The notes: generated by a model from the letters alone, not told the origin. A DNA stretch of 64,000 nt from CAZTAR01 sp043813895 (GCA_043813895.1 JBDRKQ010000109.1:6691-70690), one strand, 5' to 3'; counted from the first letter of the stretch, positions 18,039 to 26,864 are shown. A program made the numbers and translations.

Positions 18039-18124
18039 TGGCACGGTCAAGCCGCAGCTTGGGAGATTTGCAGGGAGGCCCGCCACCCTCGGCAAATCGC
18101 TCCAAACGAAGTTTGACCGTGCCA
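18039..18124. repeat. Long imperfect hairpin of about 85 bp
   Basis: The perfect 11-bp arms GGCACGGTCAA (18040-18050) and TTGACCGTGCC (18113-18123) enclose further pairing, including GATTTGC with GCAAATC, for about 40 bp of imperfect stem. It lies in the otherwise empty gap 17937-18261 between divergent mutY and the first small secreted peptide. No second copy was found in the window, so a remnant of a MITE-like element or a regulatory RNA are both possible. Confidence 0.6.
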
Positions 18125-18261
18125 TTCGCCCCGGTTGCCTTACGGAGCCCCGCCCTGTACACTCCCGGCGTTGTTGTCCAGCCCGGCTCCCATCGGCCAC
18201 AGGCGATGGTCCCGACATGGGGCCGGACGGCATGGAATCCTCGCCGGTACGGAGAGTCCCA

Positions 18262-18429
18262 ATGATCAAGCGTGCTCACAAATGGAGTAGGCGTCTGCTG
18301 GTGCCGATCGCGGCGCTGCCGATCCTTCAGGCGACGGGGACCTGCGACCCGACCGGTCTGACCGGCCTGGGCGGCGCTTTCATGACCCAGATGGCCAGTT
18401 CTGTTTTCAATTGGAATCGTCCATCATGA
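18262..18429 (+). CDS. Small secreted peptide, 55 residues
   Basis: The peptide has a basic start (MIKRAHKWSRR), a hydrophobic stretch, then LQATGTCDPTGLTGLGG, resembling a short signal or lipoprotein-type leader. GGAGAG lies about 6 bases before the ATG. The final bases overlap the next start codon (ATGA), so it is coupled with the lipoprotein gene downstream. The Thr/Ala-Gly-Cys-Asp-Pro motif recurs in the peptide encoded at 19256-19513, so these are probably paralogues. Function unknown. Confidence 0.55.
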   Translation: MIKRAHKWSRRLLVPIAALPILQATGTCDPTGLTGLGGAFMTQMASSVFNWNRPS

Positions 18430-18911
18430 AAGAACTCTTAATGCCAAAGACCCGACTCGCGCTCATGCTCCCCCTCGTTCTCGTGCTGCAAAGCGGCTGT
18501 TTCGACGGCGGCACACTCATCCAGCTAGGCCTCAGCAGTACTCTTGGGATCATCGAGACAACCACCTTGGACGCGATAGGCCCGATCACGGTGGTGGCCG
18601 TCGCCGAATCCAGCAACGCCGCCAACCCCGGGCAGTCTATCTTGCTCAATGGCTCGAACAGCTTCGTGCAACTCGGTTCGGGGAGTACGATCAGCGCGAC
18701 TGAGGCAGGACTCACGTACGCTTGGGAGATCACGGAGGTGCTGGACGCAGACGGTGAAGTCGAGCTACTCGGAGACGGTGTCCTGCAGAACGCAGACTCT
18801 TCTCAACCTACCTTCACGGCGACGACGCCCGGAGAATACACCATTACCCTCACGGTTGCCGACACCGCGGAGCGCGAAGGCGTCAGTTTCGTCACCATCA
18901 CGGTCGGATAG
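18426..18911 (+). CDS. Lipoprotein with a PKD-like domain
   Basis: The 161-residue product has a basic start, a hydrophobic stretch and a lipobox ending LQSGC, so it should be lipidated at the Cys about 23 residues in. The C-terminal half (TYAWEIT, then PTFTATTPGEYTITLTVAD) has the WxI and GxYxxTLTVxD pattern of PKD/Ig-like beta-sandwich domains used for surface binding. The start at 18426 overlaps the previous stop codon; an ATG 15 bases later is an alternative. Confidence 0.65.
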   Translation: MKELLMPKTRLALMLPLVLVLQSGCFDGGTLIQLGLSSTLGIIETTTLDAIGPITVVAVAESSNAANPGQSILLNGSNSFVQLGSGSTISATEAGLTYAWEITEVLDADGEVELLGDGVLQNADSSQPTFTATTPGEYTITLTVADTAEREGVSFVTITVG

Positions 18912-18917
18912 TGGTCC

Positions 18918-18940
18918 GGAGGCTCCTCGGCGGAGCTTCC
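18918..18940. terminator. Hairpin between convergent genes
   Basis: GGAGGCTCC and GGAGCTTCC pair over nine positions (one G-T) around a TCGGC loop, exactly in the 29-base gap between convergent genes. There is no T-run, so a bidirectional or Rho-assisted terminator is only inferred. Confidence 0.4.
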
Positions 18941-19162
18941 TCACACAACGCCGCCGGCGCCGAGGATCAGTTGTGTGAAGCTCTGAAAGAGGTTGATGAT
19001 CGTGGTCGGCCAACTGTCGGACACACCGAGTCCGGTAGCAACACCGGCACTCGCCTGCTGTAAGCCGCTCACGCACTGAGAAAACTGGAACAACGGCGCC
19101 GCTGCCAGCACGATGGCCAGCTTCCGCACGAGCTTGTATCGATTGTATCGGCGCTTCGTCAT
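18941..19162 (-). CDS. Small secreted peptide, 73 residues
   Basis: The peptide has a strongly basic N-terminus (MTKRRYNRYKLVRK), a hydrophobic core, then FQFSQC and a Gly/Ala-rich region ending in a second hydrophobic segment (TQLILGAGGVV). It may be lipidated at the Cys or merely exported. Size and architecture match the neighbouring 55- and 85-residue peptides. No function is recognised. Confidence 0.5.
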   Translation of the reverse strand: MTKRRYNRYKLVRKLAIVLAAAPLFQFSQCVSGLQQASAGVATGLGVSDSWPTTIINLFQSFTQLILGAGGVV

Positions 19163-19255
19163 TCTGGGGCCCTCGCAGGCATCGCGTAGTGTAGGAATCC
19201 TCAGTCAACCCATCGCGCAAGCACGTGGACGGCTTCGCCGCCACGCTTTGCCTGC

Positions 19256-19513
19256 TCAGCCGGTGAAGTACGGCGCGCTACCACCGCCCAGCAGGGCTTG
19301 CAAGATGTCCGCCGATGGGAAGCTCTGCTGCACGACACCGAGAAGCGACGTGATGAACCCGCTGGATATCCCGCCGACGAAGTTGAACATTCCCTGCGCG
19401 GCCGCGTTGTTGATAGCCGGGTCACAGCCGGCTGTCATCAAGAGAATCGGCACAACCGCCGCTTGAACGACAATCTTGCTCAGCCGTCGCCGTCCTCGAG
19501 TACGCATATTCAT
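19256..19513 (-). CDS. Small predicted lipoprotein, 85 residues
   Basis: The start at 19513 has GGAG seven bases upstream. The N-terminus is basic (MRTRGRRRLSK), followed by VVPILLMTAGCDP, a good lipobox with Cys, then INNAAAQGMFNFVGGISSGF and a hydrophobic tail. It shares the AGCDP/TGTCDP segment with the 55-residue peptide at 18262. No known family is recognised. Confidence 0.55.
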   Translation of the reverse strand: MNMRTRGRRRLSKIVVQAAVVPILLMTAGCDPAINNAAAQGMFNFVGGISSGFITSLLGVVQQSFPSADILQALLGGGSAPYFTG

Positions 19514-19952
19514 CAGCACGCTCCGTCCACGGCGGGAACCTCACAGGCCGCCGCACCCCACATTACCTCGCAAGTTAGACGTGGATTCTACGAGACCCCG
19601 CAAGCCGATTCAACCGACATTTCCCATTTATCAGATTTCAATCCGCATTCATATCCAAACGAACCGCTCGGATCAAGCGAAACGACCTCTCTTGCTGCGA
19701 TTCGTGCCTGCGTGGCTGCTCCATCGTGCCAATCCTGTCCCTGATGCCTCCGGGACAACAATTCCGGCCCGTTTCCGCGCAGCATCAAGCCTGGGCCGTA
19801 CAGCGCAAGGTCGCCGAGTCGATGCTTGAGAAACCAGCGAGCCGGCTTGTCCCTAGGCTGTTCCTCCCATTGGGGTATCCTGCGACATACGGGAACGCAC
19901 CCCCCGGCCAAGGCCGGGGGCTCTTGCGCAACCGCCACCCCGGCGCATAATC
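19514..19952. other. Gene-free stretch of 439 bases
   Basis: No plausible gene is seen. The stretch carries one copy of repeat family B near its right end (19889-19928); the rest shows no obvious structure. Confidence 0.5.
19889..19928 (-). repeat. Dispersed palindrome, family B copy 2
   Basis: The copy reads, on the minus strand, AAGAGCCCCCGGCC TTGGCCGGGGGG followed by a TGCGTTCCCG tail. It is the same unit as at 14238-14273 and 57656-57700. Confidence 0.8.
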
Positions 19953-20495
19953 CTACACAGCCAACTTCGGGAGCACGTCGGCAACGACCTGCGCGTCGCA
20001 GAACGCGCCGCGCCTGATGAGCAGCAGGCAGGCCGAGGTGACTTCCTCCTCGCTCAAACCGGCTTTGGCCAGAATCCGACGCGAATCCCTGAAGTCGGTC
20101 ACGCTGGCTCTCTCGGGCCTCCCATCGAGCTTTGACTCGAGCTTCTGAGCGAAGTCCACGTCCCCCAGCCGCCTGACGATCTCGTCTTCACGGACGGCGA
20201 CGTCATCCGATCGCGGCATCTTCATCAGATCCGTCGCGGATTCGCCCGGCGCCAATTCGAACCAGACGACGCCGCTTCGCAGATAGCGATCGTAGAACTC
20301 CGGCGGGACCGCCCGGACAACATGATGAAACCGCTGCTCAGGAAAGAGGCCCTTGAATACGGGACTCGTGATGACGAGGTTCGTGCCCTTGTAGTGAATG
20401 TCCTCGCCGATTCGAACGGTGACTTCACCAAAGGCGACGGAGAGATAGGCCTGCAGTTCCGCTTGAACCTTGGTGTGGAGTTTCTTCGGTATCAC
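19953..20495 (-). CDS. Uncharacterised protein with a weakly BolA-like N-terminal half
   Basis: The 180-residue soluble protein has no signal peptide. Residues about 10-65 read like the BolA/IbaG alpha-beta fold (VRIGEDIHYKGTNLVITSPVFKGL, then EQRFHHVVRAV, comparable to the family's VvIVSdaFeGks and RHRlvy). The middle (FYDRYLRSGVVWFELAPGESATDL) and the C-terminal helical part, which includes LSEEEVTSACLLLIRRGAFCDAQVV, are not recognised. The BolA similarity is judged by eye and is weak. Confidence 0.45.
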   Translation of the reverse strand: MIPKKLHTKVQAELQAYLSVAFGEVTVRIGEDIHYKGTNLVITSPVFKGLFPEQRFHHVVRAVPPEFYDRYLRSGVVWFELAPGESATDLMKMPRSDDVAVREDEIVRRLGDVDFAQKLESKLDGRPERASVTDFRDSRRILAKAGLSEEEVTSACLLLIRRGAFCDAQVVADVLPKLAV

Positions 20496-20842
20496 TTGCG
20501 AATGCCGCCGTGCGTATTTGTCTTGACCCGTACGAAAGACCTACGACACATGGAGCGCAGCGCTCCTGCTCAACGCCATCCACCTACCACACCGGGATCG
20601 ATTATACCCCATGCCGCGCTGTTCGTGGAAGACCGAGTGAGAACTTCGCGACCGTCCGAATATCGGTGACGAACATCGCCGGTCGAGCCGGGCGACGTGC
20701 CGCGACCGCCGGACCGATAATACGTCACGCGCCTGCACCGTTGCCCGCAGGAGCGAGCGGGGGTAGAGTGTTTGAAGACCCAGTGTCGGCAACGCGGTGG
20801 GACTCTCGACGTGCCGGCAGCGGTGGTCCGGCGGGAGTGACC
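20496..20842. other. Divergent intergenic region, 347 bases
   Basis: This region lies between divergent genes. The frame of the downstream lipoprotein is open here but has no credible start or domain; no repeat or clear promoter was recognised. Confidence 0.4.
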
Positions 20843-21712
20843 ATGTCTCTTGCACACGTCAGTCGGTCTGGGACGCTTGCAGCCTGTGGTCTGGCGTGCG
20901 CATTCGCATCGCTGATCTCGACCGGCTGCGGCCCGTTCCGCGAGCATGTCACCGACACATCCGAATCGGCAACGGTCACGGTCAGTGACATCCTCGAACG
21001 ATGCGTTGCCGCCCACAGGGGAATCGAGACGCTACAAGCAAGGGGGCTTTTGCGGGACAACCGTCACGAGTCGCAGCGCGTCGAGCCGATCAGTTGGGAC
21101 TTCGCCGAGCCCGACCGATGCCGCGTCCAGATCGGCATGAACGTCGCGATCATCACGGGCAGCCATTGGTGGTTCTACGACGCCGGGAGCAAACGGTATC
21201 GCAAGCACCGGAACTTCACGCGCACGCCGCAAGAGACGGCAGCATACCTGCTGTCCAAGGGTGTGCCGTTCCTGTTACCCTCGATTTCGACGAAGGGTCT
21301 CGCCGCCTTCTCGACCGGCAGAGCCGGCTGCAAACGTGACTGGCGGATGGAGGGCGTCGCGTGGCTCGCCGAGCGTCCGTGCTACGTTGTTTCGCGAAGG
21401 GGCCGCGGTCCGGAGACGAACAGAATCCTGCGTGTGTGGGTCGATCAGGACAGGTTCCTGCTGCGCGGCTGGGCTCTGCTGGGCGAAAACGGCGAGGGGA
21501 AGGAGCAGGTCGTCATGGAGTGTACTTACCACGAGCTGCTTGTGGACCGCCACCTACCCGCGGACCGATTCCGGCTCAAGCAACCGACTCCGATCACGCT
21601 TCCACAGCAGGCGATCCCGCGTGGCCCTTCTTCCGATCGCGACGACGACCGCCAACGTCCGAAACCGACCGACGAACGTCGGTTCGATCCTTACTTGGCA
21701 ATCCGACGATGA
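20843..21712 (+). CDS. Outer-membrane-type lipoprotein resembling LolA/RseB-like proteins
   Basis: The 289-residue lipoprotein has a lipobox ISTGC about 28 residues in. The mature part (ILERCVAAHRGIETLQARG, then EPDRCRVQIG, WWFYDAGSKRYRKH, and VDQDRFLLRGW) follows the pattern of LolA/LolB/RseB-type lipid-binding beta-barrels as found in DUF2092-like proteins. GGGAG precedes the ATG at 20843. The Pro/Arg/Asp-rich C-terminus is disordered. Role unknown; lipoprotein or lipid handling in the periplasm is inferred. Confidence 0.6.
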   Translation: MSLAHVSRSGTLAACGLACAFASLISTGCGPFREHVTDTSESATVTVSDILERCVAAHRGIETLQARGLLRDNRHESQRVEPISWDFAEPDRCRVQIGMNVAIITGSHWWFYDAGSKRYRKHRNFTRTPQETAAYLLSKGVPFLLPSISTKGLAAFSTGRAGCKRDWRMEGVAWLAERPCYVVSRRGRGPETNRILRVWVDQDRFLLRGWALLGENGEGKEQVVMECTYHELLVDRHLPADRFRLKQPTPITLPQQAIPRGPSSDRDDDRQRPKPTDERRFDPYLAIRR

Positions 21713-21819
21713 ACGCTGGAGCCCCTGCGCGGTCGAGGAGTCGGGGACTTCAGTCCGAGGCTCTTCTTTGCAAGAAACGGTCAGCTTGAACTACGGCAAA
21801 CCGCGGAATCCGTCCCCGG

Positions 21820-22863
21820 TTATCGACGCAGGTCCGGGGAGTAGGGCACATCGACGGCCGTCATGGACTTGATCACCAACGGCTGGACTGGGCGGTGCTG
21901 CGCGTCAACTGCCGCTTCTCCCAACCGCTGAAGCGTCATCAGCGACTGCGGCCCCCGAACCCTTGCGAATGCCGTGTATCGGCCGTGCCATGCCGGCTGC
22001 GGCGAAAGGCAGATGAAGAACTGGCTGCTGGCGGAATCCGGATCGCCTTCGATGAGCGCCATCCCGACCGTGCCTGTGAGAAACTGCGTGTTGTTGAACT
22101 CCGGCGCGAGGGTCAGACCGTCCGGTCGCTTCCCCGTGCCGTCGCCGCTGCCGCAACCCCCGAGTAGAAATTGGTGTGGATAAACCGTATGGAAGACCTT
22201 GCCGTTGTAGAACCGCCGGTCGATCAACTCCAGGAAGTTCGCCACGTGGCGCGGCGCCTGGTCATAGAGCAGTTCTATCGCCAGCGTGCCGTACTCCGTC
22301 TCCATCACGACTTGCTTGTATTGCACGACTTCGATGATCAGAGGCTGCGCTTCCAGGGCTCCCCCGTACGGCAGCCACTTCAGCCGATATACACCGCTCT
22401 GGTGCAAGCCGGGATAGAACCGCGCAACGTCGAACCGCAAACCCGCCGAACCGAACGGTGCCAGCGTAATCGCCGGAACCGGATACTCCGGCTTCCGCAT
22501 CACGCGATCGCCCAAACGCGGATTGTCGTCCGACGCCACTTCCAGGGCGCGAAAATGAACACCGGAGAAAACGTGCTCCAGAGGCAAACCCATCCCCTGG
22601 TCTTTCCGCTCCCCCGCCTCCAACGCGCCGGGCACGGTCAGCCGGATCGGTTCGTCTGTGAGGTTCTTCAGGGAGAACTCCACCGTCACCTCTCCGCCGA
22701 CGGGCACGGTGGTGCGATTCACCTGTAGCTCCGCGCGCACTCGGTGTGACAAAGGCTCCTCCACCGTCGATCCGGCCGGCGGCATTCCTTCGGTCTGCAA
22801 CTGCGGCGCCTGCGTAAGGAGACACGAAGACATCGCCACAATCCAGTTGGTCAGACAGGTCAT
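21820..22863 (-). CDS. Exported cyclophilin-type peptidyl-prolyl isomerase
   Basis: The 347-residue protein has a hydrophobic N-terminus (signal-like) and an N-terminal beta domain of about 150 residues resembling an Ig-like fold, then a cyclophilin domain from about residue 190. Seen are METEYGTLAIELLYDQAPRHVANFLELI, FYNGKVFHTVYPHQFLLGG, VGMALIEGDPDSASSQFFICL and WHGRYTAFARV. Catalytic Arg of the canonical FHRV is replaced by Thr (FHTV), while QFFI and the W-H-G-RYT segment are kept. Proline isomerisation in the periplasm is inferred; the R-to-T change may lower activity. Confidence 0.85.
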   Translation of the reverse strand: MTCLTNWIVAMSSCLLTQAPQLQTEGMPPAGSTVEEPLSHRVRAELQVNRTTVPVGGEVTVEFSLKNLTDEPIRLTVPGALEAGERKDQGMGLPLEHVFSGVHFRALEVASDDNPRLGDRVMRKPEYPVPAITLAPFGSAGLRFDVARFYPGLHQSGVYRLKWLPYGGALEAQPLIIEVVQYKQVVMETEYGTLAIELLYDQAPRHVANFLELIDRRFYNGKVFHTVYPHQFLLGGCGSGDGTGKRPDGLTLAPEFNNTQFLTGTVGMALIEGDPDSASSQFFICLSPQPAWHGRYTAFARVRGPQSLMTLQRLGEAAVDAQHRPVQPLVIKSMTAVDVPYSPDLRR

Positions 22864-22934
22864 TCCCGCAGCCTCTCGCCTATGCTCGTCTCTTCAGAGA
22901 CCCTGCTAACAGCTAATAGCTGACAGCTAACTCC

Positions 22935-24371
22935 CTACGCCCCAGTTCCTCCCAGCACCGTCGTCACGGTCCTGCACATGATCAAGAAATCGAGCCGCAA
23001 CGACCAGTTGTCTATGTAGTGCAGATCCAGCTTCATCCACTCTTCGAAGCCGATGCGGTGCCGCCCTTTGATCTGCCACAAACACGTCAGCCCGGGTCGC
23101 ATACTCAAACGACGACGCTGCCAGCGATCGTACTTCTCGACCTCCGAAGGCAGCGGCGGACGCGGGCCCACGATCGACATGTCTCCGCACAGCACGTTGA
23201 AGAGCTGCGGCAGTTCGTCCAGGCTCCACCGCCGCAACCCCCTGCCGATCCACGTCTTCCGCGGGTCGTGCTTGATCTTGAACACCGGACCCGAGGATTC
23301 GTTCATGTGCGCGAGCGACGCGAGTTGCTCCTCCGCGCCCACCCGCATCGTCCGGAACTTGTGCATCCGGAACGCCCGGCCGTTCAGACCGCTGCGACGT
23401 TGAGAAAACAAAATCGGACCGGGTGAGGTCAGTTTGATCACCACCGCGCATACCAACATTATCGGCGCGGCCAGGATGATTCCGATAATCGCAAAGACAA
23501 TGTCCAGAAGTCGTTTCACGAAAAGAAGTTCCGGAGAATGCCGCGCCGGCGAGTACGACAGCAGTGGGACGCCGTGCAAGCTCATGATCTCGGGGACCGA
23601 ATGACATACCATGGACTCCGCCTGTAGGTGGGCCGTCACGCCCACCTCCTCACACAACCGGATGCTCGGTAGGATGCCGGGAACCTCCTCCAGCGGGGCC
23701 GAGAAGATCACCTCGTCAACCACCTGTTCATCTAAAACAGGGCCCAACTGGTCGAGTTCACCGACGATCGCGCCAGTCTCGATCCGTCCTCGTTCGCTTT
23801 CCCAGGGTCCACGGAGGTGCCCGACCACCACCGGCCGGCCCAACGCGTACGATCGCAGCAGCCGGCGGATTCGTACCGCGTCCCGGCCGGTACCGACAAT
23901 GAGTACGTGCCGTGGCTGACGCGAGCTAATCCACCGTCCCACCAGGACGCTTATACCCCGCACCGCCGACGTGGTCGCAGGCAGCAGGACTGCCACGAAG
24001 CCGATCTGCGCCCGTGGATACAGGTCTCTTGCAAAAAGCAGCGCCGCGGCGGCCAAGAGCATTCCCAATACTGCCGAGGCCGCCAGGGCGTTCTTCACAA
24101 CCCATCGCCACGGCCGCCACCGCTGCTCATACCACCCCAGCAGGCCCAGAACCAGCGGCCAGCCGAGCGGCAGCAGGGCCAGCACCCGCATGTGCATCCG
24201 CACGCTGCTGCCGTAGCCTGCGACCATCTCCGGCCACTGATCGGGAAAATCGAGCCGCATCCACAGCGTGCAGCGGAGAATGTCCGCCAGAATATACGTG
24301 AGGCAGATCGTCACAACGTCTGCGGCGACCATCATCGCCCTGAGTTGCCGCCATGCCTGCGAATGGGTCAT
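22935..24371 (-). CDS. Polyprenyl-phosphate sugar-1-phosphate transferase (WbaP/WcaJ type)
   Basis: The enzyme starts exopolysaccharide or O-antigen repeats by moving a sugar-1-phosphate onto undecaprenyl phosphate. The 478-residue protein has four N-terminal membrane helices, a Rossmann-like CoA-binding domain (HVLIVGTGRDAVRIRR) and a C-terminal bacterial sugar transferase domain. That domain shows KRLLDIVFAIIGI, KFRTMR, then RRWSLDELPQLFNVL, GDMSIVGPRPPLPSEV and RPGLTCLWQI. The start ATG at 24371 follows an in-frame GTG by one codon. No other polysaccharide genes adjoin it. Confidence 0.92.
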   Translation of the reverse strand: MTHSQAWRQLRAMMVAADVVTICLTYILADILRCTLWMRLDFPDQWPEMVAGYGSSVRMHMRVLALLPLGWPLVLGLLGWYEQRWRPWRWVVKNALAASAVLGMLLAAAALLFARDLYPRAQIGFVAVLLPATTSAVRGISVLVGRWISSRQPRHVLIVGTGRDAVRIRRLLRSYALGRPVVVGHLRGPWESERGRIETGAIVGELDQLGPVLDEQVVDEVIFSAPLEEVPGILPSIRLCEEVGVTAHLQAESMVCHSVPEIMSLHGVPLLSYSPARHSPELLFVKRLLDIVFAIIGIILAAPIMLVCAVVIKLTSPGPILFSQRRSGLNGRAFRMHKFRTMRVGAEEQLASLAHMNESSGPVFKIKHDPRKTWIGRGLRRWSLDELPQLFNVLCGDMSIVGPRPPLPSEVEKYDRWQRRRLSMRPGLTCLWQIKGRHRIGFEEWMKLDLHYIDNWSLRLDFLIMCRTVTTVLGGTGA

Positions 24372-24497
24372 CACTGCAAAGCCATTGAGGGTTACCCCGT
24401 TTCACGCACCGCCCGAGTTGCAGCGGCATTCTACCCACCGCACCAGGAGCGGACAATGGGCCGACTGGAGCGTCAGATCGTGCGTATGTGTTTGGCC

Positions 24498-24640
24498 GGG
24501 GTGGCATGGGTTAGCGAAGTCGCGTTGGGCGGCGGAGCATACCCGTGAGGAATCTCAAGGTGTTCCCACGGGTAACGAGTAGGATACCCTGACGGGCACC
24601 CCACTCGTTACCCATGCCACCCCGCTCTGAACGCTAAATA
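24498..24640. repeat. Dispersed MITE-like repeat, family A copy 2
   Basis: Same organisation as 8191-8335: GGGGTGGCATGGGTTA on the left, ACCCATGCCACCCCG on the right, and an inner GGGTAACGAG/CTCGTTACCC stem. The inverted ends can be extended outward with GTGCGTAT and ATACGTAC. It fills most of the gap upstream of the sugar transferase gene. Confidence 0.75.
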
Positions 24641-24663
24641 CGTACCTGCGCCAGAGACGCACC

Positions 24664-25611
24664 TCACTCCCGTATCTCACGCCGCCTCCGACGCCCGAGC
24701 GCCTCGCCGACATGCCCGCTGTTTCTCGCCAACAGTGCCTCCGCCTCTGCCCGCGAAATCGTGAGAAGGTGCATCACAATCGCCGTCTTGGCCCGCCCCC
24801 GGGCCGCCCGCAGCAACCTCGCGGCTTCAGGCCCGGGAAGACCGGTTGCATCGCTTACAACACGCGTCGCCCGATCCACGAGCTTGCGGCAGGCGTGGCT
24901 GTTCAGATCCACCATCAGGTTCCCGTAGGTCTTTCCCAAACGCACCATCCCGAGCGTCGTGATCATGTTCAGCACGAGCTTCGTCGCCGTGCCTGCCTTC
25001 AGCCGCGTCGAGCCCGACAGTACTTCCGCCGCGACAAGCACCCGGATGTCGATGTCGCACGCCACCTCGACCTGCGACTTTGGCACACATGCAAGGAAGG
25101 CCGTTGTCGCTCCGCGCTGCTTCGCCTCGCCCAACGCCGCGTGAACGTAGGGCGTCGTTCCACCGCTCGCTATGCCGAGGACGACGTCCTTCACGCAGAC
25201 GTCAAGTTCTCGAATCGCCGCGCGCGCCGCCGCCGGGTCGTCCTCAGCACCCTCGACGCTCCGCCACAGCGCCTTCTTCCCGCCCGCGACGACGCCGCGA
25301 ACCATCTGTGGCGAACTGCGAAACGTCGGCGGGCACTCGGCCGCGTCCAACACGCCAAGCCGCCCACTCGTGCCGGCCCCCACGTAGATCAATCGACCGC
25401 CGCATCGCCACGCCTCGGATACCCGACGGATCATCCGAACGATCGGCCCCTTCGCATGCGCCACCGCGGCCGGCACCGTCGAATCCTCGGCGTTCATGAC
25501 GTCGAACGCATCACCGATCGGCAGCACGTCCAGGTCCCGTGTATTGGGATTGTGCTGTTCCGTCAGAAGATGACCACGCCCACCACTGTTTCGTGTGCCG
25601 CGTCGCTTCAT
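24664..25611 (-). CDS. murQ: MurQ, N-acetylmuramic acid 6-phosphate etherase
   Basis: MurQ cleaves the lactyl ether of MurNAc-6-phosphate to give GlcNAc-6-phosphate and D-lactate during cell-wall recycling. The 315-residue SIS-fold protein shows LTEQHNPNTRDLD, the phosphosugar-binding VGAGTSGRLGVLDAAECPPTF, GIASGGTTPYV and the Asn/Lys-rich KAGTATKLVLNMITT. The start overlaps the anmK stop (ATGA), so the two enzymes of this pathway are made together. Confidence 0.95.
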   Translation of the reverse strand: MKRRGTRNSGGRGHLLTEQHNPNTRDLDVLPIGDAFDVMNAEDSTVPAAVAHAKGPIVRMIRRVSEAWRCGGRLIYVGAGTSGRLGVLDAAECPPTFRSSPQMVRGVVAGGKKALWRSVEGAEDDPAAARAAIRELDVCVKDVVLGIASGGTTPYVHAALGEAKQRGATTAFLACVPKSQVEVACDIDIRVLVAAEVLSGSTRLKAGTATKLVLNMITTLGMVRLGKTYGNLMVDLNSHACRKLVDRATRVVSDATGLPGPEAARLLRAARGRAKTAIVMHLLTISRAEAEALLARNSGHVGEALGRRRRREIRE

Positions 25612-26864
25612 CTCCGAGGCTCCGGACTGGCGATTTGTCCCAAAACCACCCGGCGGCGCGCGCCCGTCACACGGGGCAGGTTCGCCGCCACGCCGTCCAC
25701 ACAGGCCGCCGCAAGCATCGCGAACGAGACACCCTCCTTCGCCTGAGGCGTGATTCCGTAATCAGCAGTCGTGCTCACCGCGACACCTTCGCACGCACCG
25801 TCGAGCGATACGTATGCCAGCAGGTCGCGCACGAGCGATGGGTTCTTCGCGCCGCCGCCGCAGAGAATGACCTCGTCCACCGGGGGGTAACGCCGGCAAT
25901 GCGGCGAGATGAACAGCGCGTACGACATTGCGATGCTCGCCGCCGTAAACGCCGTCGCCGTGGCGATCCAGTCGTCCGATGCCGACTTCCGCGACGAATA
26001 CCGCCGCAGCACATCGCGCACCCACTTCTCGCCGAACACCTCACGACCGCAGCTCTTCGGGGGCGGCGTCGTCAGGAATCGGTGGTCCAGCAGCCGTTTC
26101 AGCACGCGTTCGTCGACCTTTCCCCGCGCGGCACGCCGTCCGCCACGGTCATACTGCTCGCGGCCTTTCGTGAAGTGCCGCACCATCGCGTCGATGACCA
26201 TGTTGCCGGGGCCCGTGTCGAAGGCGATCACCTCGTCCAACGCCCCGCCCGCCGGCAGCCACGTCATGTTCGCGATGCCGCCGATGTTCTGGACAGCCAA
26301 GCTGCGTCGGGGATGATGAAAGAGAACGTAGTCCGTCCACGGCACCAGCGGTGCGCCCTGCCCGCCGATGGCCATGTCCGCCTGTCGAAAGCCGGACACC
26401 ACAGGCACGCCCAGCGCCGTCGCGATGATCGCCGCGTCGCCGATCTGCATGGTCCCGAAAACGCGCCGCCCCCGGCGCCGATCACCGGAACTCCGCGAAC
26501 TCGCCGAACTCTCGCTCCTGTGCAAGTCTCCACCGGGTGGTAGATGACACACCGTCTGGCCGTGAGCACCGGCAAAGGCGATCCGCCTCAGCCCCAGCTT
26601 CTTCACGCACGCGCGGGCGGCTCGCGCAAACGCTTCGCCCACCTCCGTGCTCAGGAGGCAGAGGTCCTCGGTCCGTGTTGACGCCGGCGCCATCACCGCA
26701 AGCAATCGCCGGCGCAGGTCCGCCGGGTACTTGCGGCGAACATGTCCCAATACGCGCACCCGCATCCCCACGCCAACGCCAGTGATCTCGCACGCCACTG
26801 CGTCCACACCGTCCGCGCTGGTCCCGCTGTTCAGTCCTAGAATGATCCGCCGCCCACCTGCCAT
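25608..26864 (-). CDS. anmK: AnmK, anhydro-N-acetylmuramic acid kinase
   Basis: AnmK hydrolyses and phosphorylates 1,6-anhydro-MurNAc to MurNAc-6-phosphate, the substrate of MurQ. The 418-residue protein shows LGLNSGTSADGVDAV, FAGAHGQTVCHLPPG, MQIGDAAIIA, NIGGIANMTWLP, FDTGPGNMVIDA and VILCGGGAKNPSL, as expected for the ASKHA-fold family. A Ser/Arg-rich insert of about 20 residues follows HLPPGG and is not usual. There is no clear ribosome site before the ATG at 26864. Confidence 0.95.
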   Translation of the reverse strand: MAGGRRIILGLNSGTSADGVDAVACEITGVGVGMRVRVLGHVRRKYPADLRRRLLAVMAPASTRTEDLCLLSTEVGEAFARAARACVKKLGLRRIAFAGAHGQTVCHLPPGGDLHRSESSASSRSSGDRRRGRRVFGTMQIGDAAIIATALGVPVVSGFRQADMAIGGQGAPLVPWTDYVLFHHPRRSLAVQNIGGIANMTWLPAGGALDEVIAFDTGPGNMVIDAMVRHFTKGREQYDRGGRRAARGKVDERVLKRLLDHRFLTTPPPKSCGREVFGEKWVRDVLRRYSSRKSASDDWIATATAFTAASIAMSYALFISPHCRRYPPVDEVILCGGGAKNPSLVRDLLAYVSLDGACEGVAVSTTADYGITPQAKEGVSFAMLAAACVDGVAANLPRVTGARRRVVLGQIASPEPRR

